From: Desulfuromonas acetexigens
GTDB taxonomy: Bacteria > Desulfobacterota > Desulfuromonadia > Desulfuromonadales > Trichloromonadaceae
Assembly (NCBI RefSeq): GCF_900111775.1
Contig: NZ_FOJJ01000034.1
Span: forward strand, 186,001-250,000
Direction of reading: 5' to 3'
DNA: 64,000 bases
Part shown: piece by piece, positions 58,524 through 64,000 of the stretch
Numbering within the stretch: position 1 is the first letter of the stretch
Layout: every line of letters begins with the position of its first letter
Position numbers and translations under genes: made by a program
The notes under the pieces: generated by a model
Seen by the model: the letters and a program-made list of their open reading frames with translations, nothing else
Database searches by the model: none
What the model was told of the DNA's origin: nothing

Positions 58524-58676
58524 ATGAACAGCAAATGTGCTGAAAAGACCGAAGTTTATTCCCGCGTTTGTGGTTTCTTCCGGCCGGTGCAGCAATGGAA
58601 CCGGGGGAAGAAGGAGGAATTCAAGGATCGCACTGAGTTCGTCATGGCTCCGACCTCGGCGCGGGTCGAAGGCTAG
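58524..58676 (+). CDS. Detached glycyl-radical domain of class III ribonucleotide reductase, 50 aa
   Basis: The short ORF has AGGAGG 6 nt before ATG and encodes KCAEKTEVYSRVCGFFRPVQ followed by QWNRGKKEEFKDRTEF. In ordinary NrdD this is the C-terminal glycyl-radical segment (RVxGY/F; the Gly carries the stable radical made by NrdG), followed by the conserved QWNxGKxxEF tail. Residue Cys5 aligns with the second Cys of the zinc knuckle, whose first Cys is in the upstream protein. The ORF is in frame with nrdD, separated by one TGA and nine further codons. It likely assembles with NrdD in trans, as GrcA does with pyruvate formate-lyase. Confidence 0.85.
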   Translation: MNSKCAEKTEVYSRVCGFFRPVQQWNRGKKEEFKDRTEFVMAPTSARVEG

Positions 58677-58756
58677 AGCGTTTATTCCCTCTTTTTCAAA
58701 GACGGGGGCGGTCGCCGCAAAGGGATCGTCCCCGCTCTGTTTCTGCCGGATTTTTC

Positions 58757-59452
58757 ATGAGAATTAAAGGTTTCCAGGGCACCAGCCTGCTCGATTTCCC
58801 CGGACGGATCGCCTCGTTGATTTTTTTCGGCGGCTGCAACCTCTGTTGTCCCTTCTGTCATAATCCGACCCTGGTGCTCGATCCCGAGCAGTACCCCGAT
58901 TTCCCCCTGGAAGATCTTCTTGCCGAGTTGGCAGAGCGACGGACCTTCATCGACGGTGTCGTCGTTTCCGGCGGCGAACCGACCCTCGACCGGGATCTGC
59001 CGCTGTTGCTGCGCGAGATCAAGGAACTGGGGCTGGCGGTCAAACTCGACACCAATGGCCTCGCTCCCGCCGTACTGGAAAAGCTCTTCGCCGACGAGCT
59101 GGTTGATTACCTCGCTTTCGACCTGAAGACCGCCCCCGAGCGATACGGCGAACTCCACCGCGTGCCGGTCGACCCCGATCTGCTCCGGCGCGGCATTCGC
59201 GTCGTGCTCGATTCCGCCGTCTCCTACGAAATTCGCACCACCTGTGTGCCGGGGCTGGTGGAAGCCCCCGATTTTGCAGCCATGGGGGAGGCCTGTGCCG
59301 GTGCCCGCCACTGGGTTTTGCAGCAGTACATTCCCCGTTACGCCCTGGCGGAAAGCTGGCGCGCCCTGCTGCCGCACCCGCCGGAACGTCTCGCGGAATT
59401 CGCCCGCATCGCCGAGGGCTACGCGGAACGGGTTTCCCTGCGCGGCCTCTGA
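58757..59452 (+). CDS. nrdG: Anaerobic ribonucleotide reductase activating protein (radical SAM)
   Basis: The 231-aa protein has GGCNLCCPFCHNP with the CxxxCxxC cluster motif and VVVSGGEPTLD, the SAM-binding GGEPxL. It uses SAM to generate the glycyl radical on the reductase. It lies 80 bp after the small glycyl-radical ORF on the same strand, completing the class III system. Some homologs are longer; this one resembles the NrdG2 type with a full-length barrel. A terminator follows. Confidence 0.92.
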   Translation: MRIKGFQGTSLLDFPGRIASLIFFGGCNLCCPFCHNPTLVLDPEQYPDFPLEDLLAELAERRTFIDGVVVSGGEPTLDRDLPLLLREIKELGLAVKLDTNGLAPAVLEKLFADELVDYLAFDLKTAPERYGELHRVPVDPDLLRRGIRVVLDSAVSYEIRTTCVPGLVEAPDFAAMGEACAGARHWVLQQYIPRYALAESWRALLPHPPERLAEFARIAEGYAERVSLRGL

Positions 59453-59484
59453 TCCGGCAGAACGAAACGGAAAAGGCAAACGCC

Positions 59485-59518
59485 AAAAAACCACGCCCGC
59501 TTCGGTCGTGGTTTTTTT
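59485..59518 (+). terminator. Intrinsic terminator after nrdG
   Basis: AAAAAACCACG pairs with CGTGGTTTTTTT around an 11-nt loop. Confidence 0.9.
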
Positions 59519-59561
59519 GTTGAAAGAAGGCATCCTGGCGGGATTTTTGCTTAATGTTCGG

Positions 59562-59588
59562 TGTTACGAATCTGAAAGCCGTGACAAG
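59562..59588 (+). promoter_or_regulatory. NikR-type operator upstream of the nickel/cobalt transporter gene
   Basis: GTGTTAC-N13-GTGACAA resembles the NikR consensus described for many proteobacteria, GTGTTAC-N13/14-GTAACAC; the left half is exact and the right half keeps 5 of 7 bases. It lies 82 bp before the start codon, in an otherwise gene-free 218-bp gap. I see no cobalamin riboswitch here. Confidence 0.65.
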
Positions 59589-59670
59589 TTTGCCGTTGAC
59601 GTCGGGATAGCGGACGGCTAAGGTTTTCCCGAACCCGCAAACGAACAAGATTTTTTCCGGAGGTCTCTTT

Positions 59671-60690
59671 ATGCACATGGCCGATGCCCTGCTCTCTCCC
59701 GCCGTCGGTGGCGCCTTCTTGGCGGCCGGCGCTGCGCTCCTGGCCGGTTGTTCGCGTAAGCTGCGTAATGAATTCGATGACGGCAAGATTCCGCTGATGG
59801 GGGTGCTGGCGGCCTTCATTTTCGCCGCGCAGATGATCAACTTCACCATCCCCGGCACCGGTTCCAGCGGCCATCTCGGTGGTGGCATGATCCTCGCCAT
59901 CCTCCTCGGCCCCTGCGCCGGCTTTCTCGCCATGGCTTCGGTCCTGACGGTGCAGGCCCTCTTTTTCGCCGACGGCGGTCTGCTGGCCCTCGGCTGCAAC
60001 ATCTTCAACCTCGGCTTTTTCCCCTGTTTCGTCGCCTATCCCCTGATCTTCCGCCCATTGCTGGGCAGGGCGCCGACCCGAGGGCGGTTGCTCGCCGCCA
60101 GTCTGGTCGCGGCGGTGGCGGCCTTGCAGCTGGGAGCCTTTTTCGTCGTCCTGCAAACCCTGTTGTCGGGGATTTCCGAATTGCCCTTCGGTCCCTTTCT
60201 CATGCTCATGCAGCCGATTCATCTGGCCATCGGCGTGGTCGAGGGTCTGGTGACGGCGGCGGTGGTCGGCTACGTCTGGAAGGCCCGCCCCGATATGCTC
60301 ACGATGCCGGGCGGGAAGGTCTCGGCTCCGGGTTGGAAGCCGGTACTGATCTCCCTGGCTGCCGCCACCTTGCTGGTCGGCGGCATCCTCTCCTGGTTCG
60401 CCTCCAGTCATCCCGACGGGCTGGAATGGGCGATGTTTCACACCTCCGGCCGGGAGGAACTGGCGGCGCCGGAAGCGGGGGTGCATCGATCCCTGGCCGC
60501 CTTGCAGGAAACAACCGCGCTTCTCCCCGATTACGGCTTCAAGGCAGGTTCAGAGGTCGACGTCGAGGCGGATGAGGACTGGCCCGTTGTCGATGTTGGC
60601 ACCAGTCTTTCCGGTCTGGTCGGCGGCTTGCTCACCTTGCTGGTGGCGGGACTGGCCGCCTGGCTGCTGCGAGGCCGCTCCCGCGTCTGA
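59671..60690 (+). CDS. NikMN/CbiMN-type substrate component of an ECF nickel/cobalt transporter
   Basis: The 339-aa protein starts MHMADALLSPAVGG, with the N-terminal Met-His pair that binds the metal in CbiM/NikM, and has about seven helices. After residue ~225 comes the NikN/CbiN-like part (SSHPDGLEWAMF, with PDGLE) and a last membrane helix (VGGLLTLLVAGLAAWLL). The NikR-like box upstream and the two nickel hydrogenases in the window favour nickel. The energising genes nikQ/nikO (cbiQ/cbiO) are absent nearby, and a terminator follows directly. TCCGGAGG precedes the ATG. Confidence 0.87.
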   Translation: MHMADALLSPAVGGAFLAAGAALLAGCSRKLRNEFDDGKIPLMGVLAAFIFAAQMINFTIPGTGSSGHLGGGMILAILLGPCAGFLAMASVLTVQALFFADGGLLALGCNIFNLGFFPCFVAYPLIFRPLLGRAPTRGRLLAASLVAAVAALQLGAFFVVLQTLLSGISELPFGPFLMLMQPIHLAIGVVEGLVTAAVVGYVWKARPDMLTMPGGKVSAPGWKPVLISLAAATLLVGGILSWFASSHPDGLEWAMFHTSGREELAAPEAGVHRSLAALQETTALLPDYGFKAGSEVDVEADEDWPVVDVGTSLSGLVGGLLTLLVAGLAAWLLRGRSRV

Positions 60691-60717
60691 AACGCCGCAT
60701 CTCCCGAAGCATAAAAG

Positions 60718-60756
60718 GCAACAGGGCCACCGCGATCCGGTGGCCCTGTTGCGTTT
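60718..60756. terminator. Intrinsic terminator after the NikMN-like gene
   Basis: AACAGGGCCACCG pairs perfectly with CGGTGGCCCTGTT, followed by GCGTTT. Confidence 0.8.
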
Positions 60757-60808
60757 GCTGAAAAGTTGTCACCGCTAAAGGCAGATCAAAAACGCCCATC
60801 TGCCGATT

Positions 60809-61411
60809 TCAAGCCCGTGTGCGGGCGATAAGTTTGGCGCGGGGAATCGGCACCCGCAGACCAGTGAGGCGCAGCGCGCCCTCTTGCCAGACGTTTTCCG
60901 CCAGGTGGAGAAAGGCCAGGAGGTCCGGTGGCGGCGAACTTTGCAGGTAGGTGTCGGCGAGGCGGGCGACGATCCGGTCGAAACCGGCCCGCGAAGAGCC
61001 GTGGGCGAAGTTGCGGCCGGGAAAACGGCGGATGTCGCCGTCGCAGGTGGCGGAGATATGGTAGAGCTCGTGGATGACGGTGGCCAGCTTTTCGGCGAAG
61101 GGGAGGCGCAGAAAGCGGGGGACGAAGACGGTGACAAGATAGCGGATCTCCCGGCCGTCGTGGCTGAGGGTCGGCATGCGGTAGGTTTCCCGCCAGGGGC
61201 CCCGGCGCCGGGTCAGTTCCCGGGCGCCGCCGGCAAAGCGCAAGGGGGCGATGCGGGCGAGCAGGCCGTGCCGCCCCTCGGCGCGGGAGCGGGCGATGGC
61301 GAAGAGCACCTGTTTCGGATCGATGTGGGACAGTTCCGGCAGCGACTCCGTCAGGTGTCGGCAGAGGGCCGCCAGTTGCACCGAGAGGTCGAGGGTCAGC
61401 GTTCTTCCCAT
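60809..61411 (-). CDS. Putative zinc metallopeptidase-like protein (HExxH-type motif)
   Basis: From ATG 61411 the 200-aa protein has KLATVIHELYHISATCDGDI, containing HELYH, a zincin-like HExxH motif, around residue 110, and a following GRNFAHGSS segment. The N-terminal part has HIDPKQVLFAIARSRAEGRH. No signal peptide is seen. The ORF runs further upstream, but homologous-looking sequence starts at MGRTLTLDLS. It overlaps the upstream heme-protein gene by 16 bp, so the two are probably co-expressed. Substrate unknown. Confidence 0.7.
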   Translation of the reverse strand: MGRTLTLDLSVQLAALCRHLTESLPELSHIDPKQVLFAIARSRAEGRHGLLARIAPLRFAGGARELTRRRGPWRETYRMPTLSHDGREIRYLVTVFVPRFLRLPFAEKLATVIHELYHISATCDGDIRRFPGRNFAHGSSRAGFDRIVARLADTYLQSSPPPDLLAFLHLAENVWQEGALRLTGLRVPIPRAKLIARTRA

Positions 61412-61671
61412 TTGTGACAGATCAGGCAGCGGGAAGGCGTTTTGTGATTCTGGTTGTCGGGCAGCGGGGCGAGGCCGCCGGTGTAGTGGCATTCGCCGCA
61501 GAATTTTTCGGCGGCCATCTTGCCGTCGCTCTGGACCACGGCCAGGTATTGCTTGTGGTTGTCGTCGTAGGGGACACGGGCCGTCTTGATGTCGCCGGAG
61601 ATGGCGTAAAAGACGGCGAAGACCGCGGCGACGATAGCAACAAAGAGCAGATCGCGTTTTTTCAGGGACAT
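61396..61671 (-). CDS. Small membrane-anchored two-heme c-type cytochrome-like protein
   Basis: The 91-aa protein has an N-terminal hydrophobic helix (LLFVAIVAAVFAVFYAISG) and two CxxCH heme-binding motifs, CGECH and CLICH, at about residues 58 and 82. This predicts a periplasmic di-heme domain tethered to the membrane. It lies between a membrane-protein gene and the metallopeptidase-like gene on the minus strand. A role in electron transfer is inferred from the motifs only. Confidence 0.8.
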   Translation of the reverse strand: MSLKKRDLLFVAIVAAVFAVFYAISGDIKTARVPYDDNHKQYLAVVQSDGKMAAEKFCGECHYTGGLAPLPDNQNHKTPSRCLICHKWEER

Positions 61672-61784
61672 GCGTACCTCGTTTGGGGCAGGGCGGCCGC
61701 ACAGCGGCCGGTGGATGTTCAGCGACGCGGGCGGTCAGAATGATGAGGAAGGTAGGGAACCGGGACGGCGTCGCCGTGGCGCGC

Positions 61785-62117
61785 CTATTCCCCCTTGATG
61801 AAAAGAAAGTAGATGGCGGCGAAGACGATCACGGCGCCAACCAGGATGAAAACCACCAGCGGTTCGGTCCCCACCTCGCCGGCCGCCGTCCCCTTGCCGA
61901 GGGTGTAGACGACCAGTCCGGCCATGCCGGCGACGGTAAAGAGGGTGACGAGCAACACCCGCCAGCGCATGATCAGGGCGGTGATGGTGAGCAGGGCGAT
62001 ACTGCCGAGCAGCCAGGGATTGTGCAGGAGGTTGTTCAGGTCGATTTCGCGCAGGGCGGCAATCACCCGGCCGGTTTCAAAACGCTGCAGAAATTCGATA
62101 ACATTGGAAAAATCCAT
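61785..62117 (-). CDS. Membrane protein of unknown function, 110 aa
   Basis: I do not recognise a family with certainty. The protein has an amphipathic N-terminus (FSNVIEFLQRFETGRVIAAL) and three hydrophobic helices (~35-52, ~54-74, ~86-107), with a short charged C-terminus (FIKGE). It is the first gene of a minus-strand trio with the two-heme protein 113 bp downstream and the metallopeptidase-like protein. Confidence 0.65.
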   Translation of the reverse strand: MDFSNVIEFLQRFETGRVIAALREIDLNNLLHNPWLLGSIALLTITALIMRWRVLLVTLFTVAGMAGLVVYTLGKGTAAGEVGTEPLVVFILVGAVIVFAAIYFLFIKGE

Positions 62118-62359
62118 AACAACTCCGCCGATTCGGAAGAAATCCGACTTCTCCTATATATTTGCTGCACGATAACAGGTTTCATGTGCAAAGGTAAAGT
62201 CCAAAAACCCCCCGCATCCTTGACTTTCCCGGGGCTCTTCACTACTATCGACCCCTGTTTTAATCGGCTGACGAAAAGCGCTCCTCCGCATTTTCCCTCG
62301 GCCTTTTGAGCGGGATTTTCAGCGGCTCGTCGATTTTTTCAGGAAAGAAGATTCGCGCT

Positions 62360-63157
62360 TTGTCCGAACGTGCTATCGGGGTATTCGATTCCGGGGTGGG
62401 CGGCCTGACCGTCCTCAAGGAGATGCTGCGCCTGCTCCCTGGTGAGGAACTGGTCTATCTTGGGGATACCGCTCGCGTTCCCTACGGCAGCAAGAGCCCG
62501 GCGACGGTTCTGCGCTACGCCCTGGAGGCGGCGGCCTTTCTCGTCGAACAGCGGGTGAAGATGCTGGTGGTCGCCTGTAATACGGCCTCCTCGGTGGCCC
62601 TCGACGAACTGGAGGAACGTTTCCGCCTGCCGGTGGTCGGGGTGATCGAGCCCGGCGCGCGCAAGGCTGTGGCGGTGACTCGCAGCCGCCGAGTCGGGGT
62701 CATCGGCACCGAGGGAACGATCGCCAGCGGCGCCTATACCCGCGCCATCCATGCCCTCGATCCGACCATCGCGGTCTTTTCCGCCCCCTGCCCCCTCTTC
62801 GTCCCCCTGGCCGAGGAAGGCTGGGCCGAGCATTCGGTGGCGCTGCTCACCGCCCGGGAATACCTGGCGCCGCTGATGGCCAAGGGGATCGATACCCTGG
62901 TTCTCGGCTGCACCCACTACCCCCTGCTCAAAAGCACTTTGCGGCAGGTGCTGGGCGATGAGGTCGCCCTAGTCGATTCGGCCGAGGAGACCTCCCGCAC
63001 GGTCGAGGCCATGCTCAACGGCCATCGACTTCCCCGCCAGAGCGATCCGGGGGGGCCGCGCTTTTTCGTCACGGATATTCCGACCCGCTTCGTTCGGGTG
63101 GGCGGCGCCTTTCTCGGCCGCGATCTGAACGGGGTTACCCAGGTCAGCCTCGATTGA
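62360..63157 (+). CDS. murI: Glutamate racemase
   Basis: The protein has RAIGVFDSGVGGLTVLKEML, YLGDTARVPYG, LVVACNTASSVAL with the first catalytic Cys, and LGCTHYPLL with the second. It makes D-glutamate for peptidoglycan. TTG 62360 gives 265 aa and a typical N-terminus, with a weak GGAAAGAAG upstream; TTG 62306 would add 18 residues. No ATG start is available. The preceding 188-bp gap (62118-62305) shows no other gene. Confidence 0.92.
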   Translation: MSERAIGVFDSGVGGLTVLKEMLRLLPGEELVYLGDTARVPYGSKSPATVLRYALEAAAFLVEQRVKMLVVACNTASSVALDELEERFRLPVVGVIEPGARKAVAVTRSRRVGVIGTEGTIASGAYTRAIHALDPTIAVFSAPCPLFVPLAEEGWAEHSVALLTAREYLAPLMAKGIDTLVLGCTHYPLLKSTLRQVLGDEVALVDSAEETSRTVEAMLNGHRLPRQSDPGGPRFFVTDIPTRFVRVGGAFLGRDLNGVTQVSLD

Positions 63158-63209
63158 ACGCGGCCGGTTTTTTTGGGATCATTCGCTTGCGCCGCCTGAG
63201 GAGGTTTCC

Positions 63210-63809
63210 ATGGTCACACCACAAAAAAAACCGCTGAACAAGCTGCTGCCGGCGCTGGTGATCGTCTTGCTCGGCGTGGCCGGGGTGCTGCTCGGGCGTT
63301 TTCTTTTCGCGCCGTCGAAGCCACCCGTCCCGCCGCCCCCGCCGCCGCCCGTGATGCGCGAGGTGCAGCTCTATTTCGCCACCGTCGCCGGTGATGGCCT
63401 GGTGGTAGAAACAGGCCGGATCGAGGATTGCCAGGTGCTCGAGGATTGTCTGCGGCGCACGCTGGAAGCCTTGGTCGCGGGACCTGCAGGGCCGCTGGTG
63501 CCGGTGTTGCCGCCGGGCACGCGGGTGCAGACGGTGACCATCGACGGCGCGACGGCCTGGGTCAGCTTCAGCCGCGAGCTGGTCTCCGGCCATCCCGGGG
63601 GGAGCATGAGCGAACTGCTCACCGTGCAGGCCCTGGCCAATACCTTGGCTGCCAACTTTTCCCACATCCGCCAGATCCGGATCCTCATCGAAGGGGAGCC
63701 GGTGCAGACCCTCAAAGGGCACGTCGATCTGCGCGGCCCGATCACCGCCGACTTTTCTCCGGCCCGGCCCCGGCTTGATGCCGGCGCCGCTCAACCCAAC
63801 GAGGAATGA
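63210..63809 (+). CDS. GerMN domain lipoprotein-like or membrane-anchored protein
   Basis: The 199-aa protein has an N-terminal membrane helix (LLPALVIVLLGVAGVLLGRF), a proline-rich linker (PPVPPPPPPP) and a GerMN domain: VQLYFATVAGDGLVVE, LVPVLPPGTRVQTVTIDGAT, AWVSFSREL, VQALANTLAANFSHIRQIRI. GerMN domains occur in non-sporulating bacteria too and are thought to be extracytoplasmic and possibly involved in envelope processes. It sits between murI and metH on the same strand. GAGGAGG lies before the ATG. Confidence 0.8.
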   Translation: MVTPQKKPLNKLLPALVIVLLGVAGVLLGRFLFAPSKPPVPPPPPPPVMREVQLYFATVAGDGLVVETGRIEDCQVLEDCLRRTLEALVAGPAGPLVPVLPPGTRVQTVTIDGATAWVSFSRELVSGHPGGSMSELLTVQALANTLAANFSHIRQIRILIEGEPVQTLKGHVDLRGPITADFSPARPRLDAGAAQPNEE

Positions 63810-63810
63810 C

Positions 63811-64000
63811 ATGGCCGATTTTCTTCAAGCCATCAAGGAACAGGTGCTGGTGCTCGACGGCGCCATGGGCACCATGCTGCAAGAGCGCGGCCTTCAGGCC
63901 GGAGCCTCCCCCGAAGCGATGAATCTGGAGGCGCCCGCGGTCGTTGAGGGGGTGCATCGCGCCTATGCCGAGGCCGGGGCGGACATCCTGGTGAGCAACA
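63811..64000 (+). CDS. metH: Cobalamin-dependent methionine synthase, N-terminal fragment (runs off window)
   Basis: The 63 codons seen encode VLVLDGAMGTMLQERGLQAG followed by EAYAEAGADILVSN-like sequence (AYAEAGADILVSN), the start of the homocysteine S-methyltransferase barrel of MetH. A GGAGG-like GAGGAATG lies just before ATG 63811, 1 bp after the GerMN stop. The C-terminal pterin, B12 and activation domains would lie outside the window, so a stand-alone homocysteine methyltransferase cannot be excluded. Confidence 0.75.
   Translation, partial: MADFLQAIKEQVLVLDGAMGTMLQERGLQAGASPEAMNLEAPAVVEGVHRAYAEAGADILVSN

Noticed and set aside
59521-59670. Cobalamin riboswitch before the CbiM/NikM-type gene
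   Set aside because: No B12-box-like GCCACTG segment or expected long structured leader; a NikR-type palindrome explains the conserved-looking part.

Overview
The window looks like chromosomal DNA from a free-living, motile, anaerobic or microaerobic deltaproteobacterium of the Desulfuromonadales/Geobacter type. This is inferred from gene content: Hyb-type and group 3b [NiFe] hydrogenases with a hyp maturation operon, a class III ribonucleotide reductase, cytochrome bd oxidase with an Rrf2 regulator, PilZ/GGDEF/EAL proteins, a PEP-CTERM protein and CxxCH heme proteins. Everything right of about 7.5 kb is GC-rich. The first 7.4 kb is clearly more AT-rich and looks acquired.

Layout. 1-7.57 kb: an AT-rich surface-glycan or small-molecule cluster (glycosyltransferase, radical SAM protein, FkbM methyltransferase, an unknown protein, Fe-alcohol dehydrogenase, a two-subunit TPP decarboxylase, a NeuB-like synthase). 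It ends in a truncated ATP-grasp N-terminus that abuts a full-length GC-rich ATP-grasp gene. 7.57-12.4 kb: ATP-grasp, PIG-L deacetylase, formyltransferase-like protein and GH57-like protein, with overlapping ends. 12.4-13.1 kb: a HEPN/MNT pair. 13.2-21.8 kb: flagellar and c-di-GMP block (two nearly identical flagellins, FlaG, FliD, FliS, FliT-like, three PilZ proteins, a diguanylate cyclase, an FlhB-C-like protein) with four sigma-28-like promoters. 21.9-24.6 kb: sensor kinase and cold-shock gene. 24.6-28.1 kb: rrf2-DUF4492-cydA-cydB and an unlisted 30-aa CydX-like gene, on the minus strand. 29.1-44.4 kb: hydrogenase block. It holds hypABCDE (minus), a sigma-54 activator (plus), a Hyb-like operon with its genes in permuted order, and a group 3b hydrogenase with fused beta and gamma subunits. 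Sigma-54-like promoters sit on both sides of the activator. 44.6-51.8 kb: chemoreceptor, a periplasmic binding protein paired with a GGDEF-EAL protein, a PEP-CTERM LamG-like protein and a flavin-type oxidase. 51.9-56.3 kb: phospholipase D/cardiolipin synthase, DUF5610, YceH, a NapH-like Fe-S membrane protein under a striking palindrome, and MgtC. 56.4-59.5 kb: NrdR-like boxes, nrdD, a detached glycyl-radical ORF and nrdG. 59.5-62.1 kb: NikR-type operator with an orphan NikMN/CbiMN, then a minus-strand trio (membrane protein, two-heme protein, metallopeptidase-like). 62.3-64 kb: murI, GerMN protein and the start of metH.

Functionally, hydrogen metabolism dominates: two hydrogenases, maturation factors, a dedicated activator and a nickel uptake component with a NikR-like box. 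A second theme is motility and c-di-GMP signalling, next to a sugar-modification cluster that may glycosylate flagellin. The most unusual element is class III ribonucleotide reductase: the catalytic protein stops inside its zinc knuckle, and the glycyl-radical tail is encoded as a separate, ribosome-binding-site-led 50-codon ORF in the same frame.
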